From NCBI GenBank assembly GCA_002811645.1, contig PDIP01000014.1, positions 1 to 64,000 of the forward strand: a stretch of 64,000 nt of DNA, in the 5' to 3' direction. Shown piece after piece: positions 40,914-52,600 of this stretch (the stretch's first letter is position 1; each line of letters begins with the position of its first letter). The notes under the pieces were generated by a model. That model searched no databases, had not been told where the DNA came from, and saw only the letters and a program-made list of their open reading frames with translations. The DNA comes from Corallochytrium limacisporum (lineage: Eukaryota; Opisthokonta). The translations under genes and the position numbers were made by a program.

Positions 40914-43550
40914 ATGAATACGGGGACGTGCGAGCACACATTCCAGTCAAACGGGTCGCAGAAGGATGCTACAGCTACAAACTCAACAGACCTTAAGCAA
41001 GCAGCACCCGGCAAGGCATTCAGCAAATTATCAACAGCTGAAGAACCCCTAGTGAAACGGTTGGCATTGCAAGTTGCGAATGATCCTACTCAATGCAACG
41101 CACATGTTAGGCTAATTACTGCTCTAAGGGAATCGGGGGACGTAGCGGGGGCTCGGAAAGCACGTTTCCGCCTCTATGAGTACTGTCCGTTGTCACCACA
41201 GCTTTGGTTAGACTGGATCCGAGACGAAAGGGCATTGGGCTCTGATAATTTTGAGTCAGTTAGGGACCCGGAGAACATTCATGTACACTTCGAGGAGTGG
41301 CCAGAATTCATGAGGCACATCACCACTTGTGCGCTGGAAGATTACTACTCTCTAGAAGTTCTGATGGAAACTTGTGACATCGCCGAATCGCTCTGTATCA
41401 AGGGGACCGCGAGCATCGATGAAGCAAATGCCAGTTTTGAGAAGGCACTTGGTGAATGTTCACATGATGTTGCTGCAGGGTTCAAGATATATGAGCAGTA
41501 TCGTCACTTTGTAGAGCTTCTTCAGAACAAAAACATAATCGGCGAACAAGAAAGTAGGGAACGGCGATGCGAACTTTGGAAAAGGCAACTCTCATTGCCT
41601 TTCGTAGACATGGAGAAGGCTTTGAAGGAGTTCGCAGTGTGGCTGGACGATATCAATGATTCCATGACTCTGGATGAAGTACTGCAGGCGTATGCACCGG
41701 CAAAGGCGATCCTAGATGAAAGAAAGGAGTTTGAAGCTAGTCTTGCGCAGATCGAGTCATCAAACCCGGAAAATATTGATGGTCTGTGTCACATATACCA
41801 GGAATATCTGAAAATGGAGAGGAACGGGATGAATTCGAGTCGGCCTCGAACACACAGACTCTATGAGCGTGCGGTAACAGCATGCAAAACAAAGAGTCAC
41901 CTCTGGAAAGACTATGTGCTGTTCGTTGGCGCTGAGGGCGAGGCCGTAGTACGGTCGCAGTGGATGGTGGCCAGGCGCGGTGTTCGAAATTGTCCTTCTG
42001 ACAAACAGCTGTGGCTCATTTGTGCGAAACTGGCCGAGACCCTAGTGGTTCCAAGTGAGACCATTATGCACTGTTTCGAGAGGGCAAAGAAGCATGCGGC
42101 ATCCTCCCACGAGGACTTCATTGACATAGTAAGACATCAAGCAAGCTGGGCACGACGTCACCACTCGGAGAGCCGTTCGCATGCGACACGGGAACAGAAG
42201 ATTGATAGCATATTCGACAGGGCAACTCATGAAGAGGAAGAGACGTTCGGCCTTGATCCGCAGCGTCGTTTGGCGCGGGACTGGGCTGGCTATCTATTGC
42301 ACTTCCAGGACATCGACGGTTATCTAAATGTATGGAAAACGAAGGTGTTAACAGCCGAAGCGAAGTTGATGGCGTCGTTCTGGTTGGAGTTTCTTGGTCA
42401 ATTGAGAGAACTGCCGATCAAATTTGGCCCGGACAGATTGCGCAAATTGTATTTGGAGGCCCTGGATTCCGTTCACGATTACGTTCCCGCTGTATTGGAG
42501 AGTTACATAGGGTTCGAGTATATTTATGGAACGATGGCCACCTTGGAAGCGGCCGAGAAGCGATACTCCGAGTATTTGGGAAATGTCCCCCACCAGGAAG
42601 AAGAACAGCATGAACCCTTAGCAGACAATCCATCAAGAAAGCGACCGGCTGAAGATGTGGAAGATGTGGTAATGGATCAAGAGCAAAAAAAGATGGCTCT
42701 TGAAAAAGAGCCTGGTCCTGGGCAACCGATCAACAAGCCTGGGGATTTGAGGAAGATCGCTTCAAGAGTGCTCTTTGCCAAGAATCTACCATTTGTGGCC
42801 AGCGTTGAACAGATTCAACAGGCTTTTGATGGTCTCGAACTTGTTGATCTTCGAACAGATAGGCAGGGACGAAGCAAGGGTCAGGCAAATCTTGTATTTG
42901 TCTCGTCTAAAGCTGCACAAGATGCTCTCAACAGGGATCGTACCATTTTCATGGGCCGCAGCTTATTCCTCTCAAAGTTCAAGGCCAGGGATGCCTCGGA
43001 CCCGGATGCGAACGGTCAGAGGTATGTGGTGCTGATGAAGGGCATACCAGTGGAGATGTCAAGGGCTGAATTGTCGGAACTTCTGACAGACACACCTGGT
43101 ATGATGGAATTCCGTTTAATAACTAACAATTCTACCGGGGCGTCGAAGGGATTTGCATACATAGATTTCGATGATGAGACTAGGGCCAAAGAGTTCATCA
43201 GGGACGGTTCAATGGACTTGGGAGTGTCAATAGTCCATGTTTCGATGTCAGAACCTCCTAGAAAACCTGGCGAGAAGAGAAAGAAGCAGGAAAAGGTGAA
43301 GGAGACGAATTCGGGGCCTGTGCAGTCGAAGACAATGTCGCCCTTCGCACCAATGATGATTCCGCGATCTATAGCCAAAGGGGGCACAAAACCGGCACAA
43401 CGGATTAAACTGAAAACTGAAGTCCTAAAGGCAGACGCAGCAAATGTATCAGGGTCTGCAAGGAAGGTTCTGAATGGGAACGAAAAGGATGAGATGACTG
43501 TAGATGGAGACAGCGATTGTGCCGCCAACCGAGCAGAAACCCGCAGGTAG
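40914..43550 (+). CDS. SART3: SART3 / Prp24-type U4/U6 snRNP recycling factor
   Basis: 878-residue nuclear protein that binds U6 snRNP and promotes U4/U6 re-annealing after splicing. The N-terminal two thirds are HAT (half-TPR) helical repeats (for example QLWLDWIRDE, HLWKDYVLFVG, KQLWLICAKLAE), as in animal SART3 and unlike yeast Prp24. A basic, acidic-flanked segment is followed by two RRMs: RRM1 from about 617 (VLFAKNLPF and QANLVFV) and RRM2 from about 702 (YVVLMKGIPV and GFAYIDF). Near the C-terminus PFAPMMIPRSIAKGG recalls the LSm-interaction motif. The start ATG at 40914 follows AAA. LSM2, a subunit of the ring it contacts, is encoded in the same window. Confidence 0.93.
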   Translation: MNTGTCEHTFQSNGSQKDATATNSTDLKQAAPGKAFSKLSTAEEPLVKRLALQVANDPTQCNAHVRLITALRESGDVAGARKARFRLYEYCPLSPQLWLDWIRDERALGSDNFESVRDPENIHVHFEEWPEFMRHITTCALEDYYSLEVLMETCDIAESLCIKGTASIDEANASFEKALGECSHDVAAGFKIYEQYRHFVELLQNKNIIGEQESRERRCELWKRQLSLPFVDMEKALKEFAVWLDDINDSMTLDEVLQAYAPAKAILDERKEFEASLAQIESSNPENIDGLCHIYQEYLKMERNGMNSSRPRTHRLYERAVTACKTKSHLWKDYVLFVGAEGEAVVRSQWMVARRGVRNCPSDKQLWLICAKLAETLVVPSETIMHCFERAKKHAASSHEDFIDIVRHQASWARRHHSESRSHATREQKIDSIFDRATHEEEETFGLDPQRRLARDWAGYLLHFQDIDGYLNVWKTKVLTAEAKLMASFWLEFLGQLRELPIKFGPDRLRKLYLEALDSVHDYVPAVLESYIGFEYIYGTMATLEAAEKRYSEYLGNVPHQEEEQHEPLADNPSRKRPAEDVEDVVMDQEQKKMALEKEPGPGQPINKPGDLRKIASRVLFAKNLPFVASVEQIQQAFDGLELVDLRTDRQGRSKGQANLVFVSSKAAQDALNRDRTIFMGRSLFLSKFKARDASDPDANGQRYVVLMKGIPVEMSRAELSELLTDTPGMMEFRLITNNSTGASKGFAYIDFDDETRAKEFIRDGSMDLGVSIVHVSMSEPPRKPGEKRKKQEKVKETNSGPVQSKTMSPFAPMMIPRSIAKGGTKPAQRIKLKTEVLKADAANVSGSARKVLNGNEKDEMTVDGDSDCAANRAETRR

Positions 43551-46500
43551 CTATCGCTTCACAGCGGAACGCACCACATGCCGAGCTGAGATCTAATTAC
43601 TGGAACAGTGGTTGTTCACCGAAGACATGTAAAGTAAACGTCATTGTAATCACCAACCTTCATCGGCGATGGTTGTCCGTACAATATGAGTTCTGAGCAC
43701 TGTAGCGGGCAGCTTGTTCCGTTCATCGAAACCCTAACATTATCGGCGATTGAGATCTGCCGACGCTAATCAAACCACTTTCAGGCCCCTCTGGGATGCC
43801 ACATACATGTCGATCATTGCAGTCGCTGAGCAAACGGCTGCAGCACTCTTTCCTACGCCGCTCGCTCTCCGAGTATAGTGCTTCACTCACAACCGCGCAG
43901 TTGTGCCAAAGTGCTGGGCAGATGTCAGCTCTCCGAATCAAGCACAGGGCCACACAATAGTTGTTTGCTCTCCCACCTTGCCTTAAGCATCGTTGGGGTC
44001 CAGTACACCACCAGAGCGAAATACACCGCATCTGGCGCCTAGTCGATGAGTACGTCAAAGGCACTATCTTTGGTTCGCTGGACAAATTCCGGTGGGGTCA
44101 TTGGGAAACTGTAGAAGCCGCCATGCTGTCGAGCATGGTTTGCAGGCAACGATATCGGGCACAAAGACACACATAGCATCCAACACGACGGACACAAGTT
44201 CTGGAGCCTAAACCTAGTCCGCGAGACCCACTTAAACTGGCCCAGGAACTCCACACAGGCTCTTGACTGCAGGGCGCACGCCTACCCACGGGGATAAGTT
44301 GCTAGTGATTTCTGCAAGTGGCTTTCGTGCACCGACCAGCACCATTTCCTATACAAGTTTCCCATGCCACCCGTAGTCTCATTAGGCTCAGTATGGCGTA
44401 CTGGCATCTACGCAGACAACTGACGAAAAAATTCGCCGCCCTTCGGCCGTGTTGCCGCATCTCCTCCTGATTTTGGTGGGCACCACACTTTTATGGGAGA
44501 CAATAGAAGGGCGATATCATACCTGACAAGCACGCCGCTCGCTTTCTGAGGTGCTCAACGACTCTCAGAACTCTTGAAAACTTGACTCTATCCCACGGGC
44601 GAGTACGGGATGACAAAACTTCTCAATAGTGAAAGTGCCGAACTCACGAAGTTTAAACCTCAGCCCGTTAAAAGGACCTTCAAAGGGCAATTTACGATCC
44701 CTCAACGCAAGACCTAGTGGACCGTAGTTTCTGTGCTATATGGTACCTGAGATGAGTTTTGAAAGAGGGCAGGCGCTTTGCATAGAAGTGGGTTTGGAGC
44801 AGGAATCCCAGCTCAACCCAATCCATCCCGAGCACGACTTGTACTGTGTTGGCTACAGGGCGGCGGCACAACGACTGTCTATTCGTTTCTGCAGACAACT
44901 AGGTCCGCACAACGTTGCGGCAGGGACTAGCCATGGCTGTCACCGCACCAACCATGAAGGCACCGCCATCCGGTACTGAAACCGTGGTCTGGCTGATCGA
45001 CGACTATGGCACCCTGGCAACACACATTTCCCTCGCCTTTCATGGATCCTAATATTGGGAACTAGGCAAAGAAATTAGCTTTGTTGATCCCTGGGTAGTA
45101 GTCAATGTGTCAATATCTGGATTTCCTGCCAGTCTTCTGTGTTGCTGTTGACCAGTGTGATGCCCACGTGCCCTTAGTTTGGGTTTCCGTTGTTCATGTT
45201 CCAAGAACCGATACACCACCAGGTGTGCTCTCTCTTTTCATTGTTCCTCCGATCCTGCGGCAGTGGATGATAGCGGACCGGAAGGGATGTGGCGGGCAAA
45301 CTGGGTGTGAACTGACGAAACTCAAAATAGTACCACCCAACTTCTATTGAACATTCGGATATATCGATCTTCTGGCACCTTGTGCGATACGTTTGTTTTG
45401 GATTGAATAGCTGAACCATCCGGTAGTTGTTTGGTATCCATGCAGACTCCCCCTCCGTTTTGTTTGGGTCGTTGTCGTAATACATTATGGGTGGCAATTG
45501 TGAATTCAGCCTCAGTAACTCTGGCGTGCTTTTTAACAAACGTGGGACTACGTAGCATCCTCTTGCTCTCTGTGTCAATCCCGTATTCGCGGGAGAGCGT
45601 GTCCCAGTACAACCTTCAATTTTGGGCTATGGACAGTCCACTTATACCCAGCGACAATATATACAGCTACACCTTGACAGTGTACACAGTTAAATACCTT
45701 TTATATGTAATCCGTTCGCTTTCAAACCAAAGTATGTACTATGACATCCCGTCGGTTCCAAATTACCACAATGACCATCACACTCCCTGTCCATATATAC
45801 TGGGCGACATGTCAACAGTGATCATTTACGGAAGGTCCCGGAAGTATCAAAAGAGTGTAAGCGAAAGAAAAAAAATCTTCCATTCTCAGTGAAAGACAGC
45901 AGACGGCGAATGTCCAGAAGCATCTCTATTTTTCTGAACTTTTTTATTATTGGGAACAGCATTCCCATTACTTCCCTGTCCGTCGTTCTCCGAATAGAGA
46001 GATTTTTGTCGTACTCTTGCTGCTGGTAACCCGCCTCGGATAATGAGGGTTGAAGAAATATTTGACGTTGCCTTTCGGTCCACACCAACGCATATACTGA
46101 GCATTTTAACAGTGTTGCCGTGCACTTCCGGCCCTGTGGGAGCCAAACCGGAGAGCTTCCGCCTTCCGATGTTGCTTTAGTGAAAATTCATCCCAAAGGC
46201 GTGGACCCAAATAACGTGGTGCGCGCTCTGTTCAGATTGTCCTGTACTTAAGATGTGTGGTGCATGCGCTCTCTCTGTCTCTGTATCTCTCTCGCTCTGT
46301 TCTCTTCCAGTTTAGTCTTTTCTTAGTTTGCTGCATCGTACCTGCTTCCACAATGGTCTCTTTACCCACGGCGACAACAACGCGACGAACGGCATCCCTT
46401 CCCAACTTTCTGCAAGCGGGACCCAGGGGCTGGAGGTTGACTAGCGTGTTTCGTACCCACCGTACAGAGAGAGAGCGAGTTCGGATGGTGGGTTGTGATC

Positions 46501-47150
46501 GACAAACAAGTTAAAGGATTTGATCTGTCTCACCAAACATTGGAAGGGCCCAGTAACTGCTTCAAACACGCACGCTGGCGGCACAAGGTTTTCTCAACCC
46601 ATCTATCCATCCACCATCACGTACACACGCTCACGCACACATACAGAGCACTTGAGCAGCAACCCCCCCTTCCTTCCGCGCGACATTCGTTGGGATAGCC
46701 GTGGGTGGGAGGGGGGCCAACATGCACCATTTCCTCCCTTTCCCGGCAAGCGTTCCATTTGTTTAGTATGCATCTACTCCCTCCCTAACACGAAGGTCAC
46801 AGTTTGGGATAGAAGTCAACCCAAGTAGAGGGCATTTCGGCTGCAGTTGACCGATCGGTGGCCCTGTTGGATCCCCAGTGTGGGGCCTTGGAGCGTGGCG
46901 TGCCACCACATTGTTATGACAAAACAAGGAGAACCGTTTTGGGAGGCTCACACCGGGAGTAGTCTTCATGTGGATATCTAGCGAGAATGACGGAGCGTGT
47001 GCACAGGTGCACCACGAGTGGAGCGAAAATAACCTTCTAGGGAGACTGTTACGAAAAAGGTATTCATGGAGCTGTACTGTTTACAATTGGTAATTTATTG
47101 TTTGCAACTATCCCGAAGTTCGTGTGAATCTCGAAACAGGTACAATCAAA
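43551..47150. other. 3.6-kb gene-poor stretch upstream of the ADP/ATP carrier
   Basis: No recognisable gene. Moderately protein-like open frames occur on the minus strand at about 45174-45612 (two overlapping frames, one beginning YWDTLSREYGIDTESKRML), but both lack a good ATG and any known family. From about 46257 the DNA becomes pyrimidine-rich (CTCTCTCTGTCTCTG and TTCCAG), with CA/CT-rich patches near 46600. The bases just before the carrier start (GAAACAG, then AAAATGG) could be the end of a 5'-UTR intron. Confidence 0.45.
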
Positions 47151-48068
47151 ATGGCTCCTAAGAAGAAATTGGAATTCTACGAGGACTTCCTCCTCGGTGG
47201 TGTGGCTGCCGCTGTCTCCAAGACTGTGTCTGCCCCCATTGAGCGTGTCAAGCTGCTTGTGCAGAACCAGGACGAGATGCTCAAGACTGGCCGTCTCGCC
47301 AAGCCCTACAGCGGCATGATGGACTGCTTCGCTCGCGTCTACCAGGAGGAGGGTATTGCTCCTTTCTGGCGTGGTAACACCGCTAACGTCATCCGTTACT
47401 TCCCCACCCAGGCTCTGAACTTCGCTTTCAAGGACTACTTCAAGGCTATGTTCAACTTCAAGAAGGAGGAAAACTACTGGCAATGGTTCGCCGGTAACAT
47501 GGCCTCTGGTGGTCTTGCTGGTGCTTCTTCTTTGGTCTTCGTCTACTCTCTGGATTACGCTCGTACCCGTCTCGCCAACGATGCTAAGTCTGCCGGTAAG
47601 GGCGGCGGTGAGCGCCAGTACAACGGTCTGGTGGATGTCTACCGCAAGACTTTGGCCTCTGATGGTATTGCCGGTCTGTACCGTGGTTTCGTTATCTCTT
47701 GCGTTGGTATCATTGTGTACCGCGGCTGCTACTTCGGTTTCTACGACTCCCTGAAGCCTCTGGTTTTGGGTGAGTCCAACAGCTTCATGGCCTCCTTCCT
47801 GCTGGGTTGGGGTGTTACCATCACTGCTGGTCTGGCCTCTTACCCTCTGGATACTATTCGCCGTCGTATGATGATGACTTCTGGTGAGGCCGTCAAGTAC
47901 AACTCTTCTCTCGACGCTGCTGCCCAGATCATGAAGAAGGAGGGTGTCGGCTCCTTCTTCAAGGGTGCTGGTGCCAACATTCTTCGTGGTGTTGCTGGTG
48001 CTGGTGCTCTGGCCGGTTTCGACAAGATCAAGGAGGTCTACATCGACTACCGTCTCGGTCAGGAATAA
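47151..48068 (+). CDS. SLC25A4: Mitochondrial ADP/ATP carrier
   Basis: 305-residue inner-membrane antiporter that exports ATP and imports ADP. Three tandem carrier repeats are clear, with signatures [21 protein letters not shown] and [17 protein letters not shown] (237-242) is the diagnostic ADP/ATP-carrier motif. A GTG start nine codons upstream was rejected for the ATG at 47151 (AAAATGGC). Codon use stands out from all neighbours: third positions are strongly C or T (GGT, GCT, GTC, AAG, CTC, CGT), a mark of very high expression. The stop overlaps AATAAA, so the 3' end may be very short. The frame is intact. Confidence 0.97.
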   Translation: MAPKKKLEFYEDFLLGGVAAAVSKTVSAPIERVKLLVQNQDEMLKTGRLAKPYSGMMDCFARVYQEEGIAPFWRGNTANVIRYFPTQALNFAFKDYFKAMFNFKKEENYWQWFAGNMASGGLAGASSLVFVYSLDYARTRLANDAKSAGKGGGERQYNGLVDVYRKTLASDGIAGLYRGFVISCVGIIVYRGCYFGFYDSLKPLVLGESNSFMASFLLGWGVTITAGLASYPLDTIRRRMMMTSGEAVKYNSSLDAAAQIMKKEGVGSFFKGAGANILRGVAGAGALAGFDKIKEVYIDYRLGQE

Positions 48069-48905
48069 ATTTGTCCCATCGTTTCCTATGGACGCTAGGT
48101 CTGTTCAAACCCATTGATCGATCGCCTAGTGTATTGTCTCTGTTGACGATTGGTAGTTCTGCATGATCTGCGAGTCCTTGCAGTGTATGTGGACGCGGGA
48201 GTCCCCGGATGCAGGGTACGGCAGTGAAATGTGTCATTGAACATTTACATGGGCGGGCCGCGGATCCAAAGAGCATGTGAACTCTTTGTATTGAGGGATG
48301 TGTACGAGGCTTCGGCCCTCAGCAGCACCCAATATCGGAGCGATGCCGTTCTGGAGCTTGGTCCAGTCTTGATCCTCTTTTCGTTTTACATCATTAAACC
48401 TTTTGTGATATCAATCGAAAGAACATAGCCATGTACAACTATCTATCTACATGCATTCGACTTCTTGTTGGTAGCTCATTTGTATGCTTTGAAGAGCGAA
48501 TGGTGTGAAGTCATATCCGTCCACCTGCCCTGGGGTGCTAGTAGATGCAGAAACAGGGACTGAACCGCGTCTTTGCAGCAGATAACATGCAGGACCACTT
48601 ACACCACACGAAGCGGTGTCTGGAGGAAAACAAGGCCCCTCCCTCCCCCTAACCCCCTTTTTTCTCCCTCGTCCCCGATTCGCCCCGTCTACTTCCGCAA
48701 GGGAGAAAGACACTAAACTGGCAAACAGTTTCTGTTGTTGCGAACGAACTGTGGGAGCGGGACTGGCGGGTTTGTTGGGGGAATTGAATAAACTGGTATG
48801 CGTCCAAACGTATATGAAGGAGCCCACGAGGTTTGAGCATCGCTTGAAGAGGAGTTTATACAATGCATCTTTGGCGCAGCTAGACATCCAAAGAAGCCGT
48901 CGAAC
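48069..48905. other. Intergenic, ADP/ATP carrier 3' end to phosphatase promoter
   Basis: 837 bases between plus-strand genes. A pyrimidine-rich patch lies at 48632-48674. No recognisable gene, RNA or repeat. Confidence 0.55.
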
Positions 48906-49637
48906 ATGTCATTGGAGCGCATCATTCTTGTGCGCCATGGTGAGTCAGAGGGCAACGTGGACCCTGACGTATACAAGAGAAAGGCTGATCACTCAATTGA
49001 GCTTTCTGAGAGAGGGCACAGGCAAGCAGAAGACGTGGGTAAGTTTCTGAAAAAATTCTTTGAAGATACTTTCGGGACAGAGAAACCACTTATCCGACTC
49101 TGGAACTCCCCGTACGTGCGCACCCGCCAGACGGCACAGCATATCCAAAGTCAATGCCAGGACTGGATCTATGATCGCACAGAACACATCAATTTCGTAG
49201 AGCAACAGTTTGGTCTATTTGATGGTTGCCGTACAGATGAAGAGCGAAAGGCCATTCATCCCCACTCTTTTGAGCGTTTTAGACGCTGCATTGACCATGA
49301 CGGCTTATTTTGGGCAAAATTTCCAGAAGGCGAGTCCCGCTTTGATGTCGCGGTCCGGGTTCATCAGGCTTTCGGATCGATTCACAGAGATGCGGAATGC
49401 AGACCATACCGCGACGGAATCAAGAACATCGTAGTGGTTGCCCACGGAGTAACAATCCGTGCATTTGTAATGCAATGGCTCCATCGATCGCCTGAATGGT
49501 TCAATACAACTGTGAACCCGAAGAACTGTTCAGTTTGGCTGCTTGAGCGAAACAAAGACCAAGGATACATTTGGGCGGGCGAAGATCATGCACCCACGAA
49601 CTCGTCAAACGATACACTAGCAGGACCCAAGAAGTAA
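48906..49637 (+). CDS. Histidine phosphatase (phosphoglycerate-mutase-like) family protein
   Basis: 243 residues. The catalytic histidine is His11 in LVRHGESEGN; further active-site motifs are NSPYVRTRQTA and VAHGVTIR, with the usual Glu-rich segment (EQQFGLFDG) between. This is the branch with fungal Det1 and many bacterial acid-phosphatase-like members, not glycolytic phosphoglycerate mutase, which lacks the short GRxxxIRAF layout seen here (GVTIRAFVMQWL). The substrate is unknown. Convergent with the GAK-like gene, only 30 bp between stop codons. Confidence 0.88.
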   Translation: MSLERIILVRHGESEGNVDPDVYKRKADHSIELSERGHRQAEDVGKFLKKFFEDTFGTEKPLIRLWNSPYVRTRQTAQHIQSQCQDWIYDRTEHINFVEQQFGLFDGCRTDEERKAIHPHSFERFRRCIDHDGLFWAKFPEGESRFDVAVRVHQAFGSIHRDAECRPYRDGIKNIVVVAHGVTIRAFVMQWLHRSPEWFNTTVNPKNCSVWLLERNKDQGYIWAGEDHAPTNSSNDTLAGPKK

Positions 49638-49667
49638 AGAATATTGAGCGCAATAGACATATTTAAT

Positions 49668-52600
49668 TCAGTTAGGGGCGTCACGATAGGCAGCATAGGC
49701 TTCGCTGATGACAGCAAAGATGCGGTTCGCCAACTCTTCGTGTTCACCACCCTGGTTTTTGTCGGGGTGAACGACCAGGCATGCCTTCATGTAGGCTTTC
49801 TTTATCTGTCCAGCGCTCTGCATGTTGCCAATGTTCGGATCAGTCCAGCTGGCACCTTCCCAAAGAACCTGACTCATGCTGCCCAATAGTGCACGAATGT
49901 TGTTCTCCTTTCCAGAGTACCAGGAGCGAACCTTCTCCTTCTCCTTGGCTTGCAGTGCAGCCTCAGGATCGTCAGCTTCAAGTTGGGCCATGCGAATCGC
50001 ATTCATGGATTTCATGGAAGGGTCCTCGGTCTTGGGCACAAAATTATGAGCTGAAAGAAGATCTGAGAAGCTGCCATCACCTTGGGATCCGCTGAGAGGT
50101 TCCTTCGACATAAAGAAGTCATTGGGGTTGTGTCCTTGTTTCTTCACAGACGCACCGCGGGAAGGTTGCTGCTGATTGCCACGCATTTCAGCATGGCTCA
50201 CATGGACGTTATAATTGGGCCGTGACGGAGGTGGTGCGTGCTGCATCTTAGGACTGGCCCCTCCACGCACGTTTGCGTTGGCGGCCTTCGGAGAGCTGGC
50301 ACCCGAGTTTGCTGGAGCATTGCTCCCACTACCGCCCATCAAGTTTGCAAATATGTCATCAGCCGCTCCCATACCTTGCTTTCCCCCGGCACCCATCATC
50401 GGCTGGCCTGCCGACCCCGGACGATTGCCCATTGGGCTTGAACTTGCTGCGCGGTTGTAGCCCTGGGGTGCCATTGGGCGGGGTGCGCCCATTCCCATAC
50501 CACCATTGCCCATAGCGCCAGGTACTTGAGGACGACCTCGCGCTTGGAACCCAGCTGCTCCACCATGAGCCGCAAATCCAGTAGGCCCACCACCCATGGT
50601 AGGACCCCGCTGATCAAACTGATTCATGTTCTGACCGGAGCCAGTGCGTGGGATACTGGCTGAGCTGCTGGTTCCACTCATAATGTTACTAGCATCGAAG
50701 CTACCGAGCAAATCGGGGCCATCGTTGCCTTTGGAAGTGGTTTCATCAATGCCCAAGAAGTCATTAGTGATCTGATCAGCAGCACTGGGACCTGTGCTTG
50801 GGCCACTTGCACCGAAGATGTCGTCAAGACCGCCACCGCCAGTCTTGGTGGTGGGCGTCTCTGCAGGCGCATGAGTCGAAGTGCTATTCAGATTAAGCAA
50901 GTCCCCATGATCACCACTTTGAGATGCATCCGCCGCCGGCGTAGCAGCTGGTGTTACATTTCCGCTGCCGCCATCCAACATTTCCCAGACATTCTTCGGG
51001 GCTGATCCATTGGCAGGTTTAGCTGTTTCTTCCTTGCGAGGAGGCGGGACTGGAGTCTGATCCTTCTGTGGACGCTGGGGTGGCCGACGATTTGGTGATG
51101 CCCGAGGTACAGCACCAGAGCCTCCTTGCGGCACAACATAGCAAGATGTCTTCCAAGCATCGGGCGCACGTTCCTCCAACAGCCGACCTTCATTGCTTGC
51201 AGGTTCTCCATCTGCACGATAACTTACCCGAAGCTTAAAACGATCCGAAAACCGCTTGTCAGCACATGCAAAATCCAGCTCTCCCTTGCCAAAATCGATC
51301 CGTTTACCGTCAAGATGCGCAGTATGCAGTTGGAGCTGAATATTATTCCCAGCCTTCAGTCGCTGCATCATTGCACCCGCGGCATGGTTGACGACGATCA
51401 AAACATCCCCCGCAACGTCTGCTTCCATGGAAATGTCTACCATCTTATCAGTGATCTCAAATCGACGCAGAGTGTCAGCATTGTCGGGTTTTGTACTAAA
51501 GACGAGCTTCTCTCCACTTTTCTCAAAAACTTCAATGTATGGTTTGATTGCCTTGCCCCAAGTATCAAGTCCCGGCACGGGGCTGAATTGAATCCGATCA
51601 ATGACAAACGGCAGCTTAGCAGGCACAAATCCTTGCTGGCACATGTCGGTAAAGTATCCGAGGTAGCGTCTCTGTGAAGGTGACGCGCACGGTGCACCAT
51701 CAGGGGTGCGCCGGGTTTGGAAATACTGTAGGGCTTCCTCTGGAGACTTGCACATGCCACAATAAATGAGGTATGCAGCAATCACGCAAGCCGTCTGGCG
51801 CTTGCCATCTGTGCAATGGACTGCGATCACATTCTCTGGATCAGATGTCAGCCACGTATGGAAGCTTTCACAAATATCAAGCAGCTGTTCCAAGGTGGGG
51901 GCGACATCTGGCTTGCCTGGGAACTCGACGGTCTGGCCATTAAAGCGCCGATAGTCGTACTTTTCGGGGGTCAGGTTATAAATCATGTAGTGACCCCGCG
52001 GATGGTTGGTCTCCAGAAAGTGATGGACCTCTTCGATACTGTTCGACTGAAGATCAGTGATGCCACGCTTCGAAGGGAACGGCATCGCGTAGATCTTGGG
52101 CAGAATTTGCGTAATGTCCACACCTTCAGGCATTTGAACTCCGCTGACTTCAGACACCATCTTCTTCGCCTTGCTAAAGGCTGACATACCAGCAGACTTG
52201 AACATATTTCCCATCTTCGACATCCCTGCCGTTAGATCGGCTGTGTAGTCACCGCTTGCGCGGGGACCCTGGTCCCCACTAGCCCCAGAGCTACCTCCCA
52301 TGTTGGGAGTCATCCGACCCATAGCGGCACTTGCTTTGCTCGTGATGCTGCGAAGTTCAATCTTAGTCCCTGCCATCTGAATCAATCTGTCCAGTTCAGA
52401 ACGAACATTGACAGAGTCCGCACCGACTTGGCCTCTCAGCTGCTCTAGTTGTGACAGCACGGAACGGATTGAAATTCGAGAGTCAGAGTCCGGAGCAAGC
52501 ATTTCTCGCAGTAATGGCACATACATCTCAGCTTGTGTGCCAGAGGGATAATCTACCTTACCACTCATGATACGTAGCTTGTCCTCCGGGCCGAATGGAG

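Noticed and set aside
48906-49637. Glycolytic phosphoglycerate mutase
   Set aside because: The region after RHGES and the C-terminal motifs fit the broad histidine-phosphatase branch, not the glycolytic enzyme.
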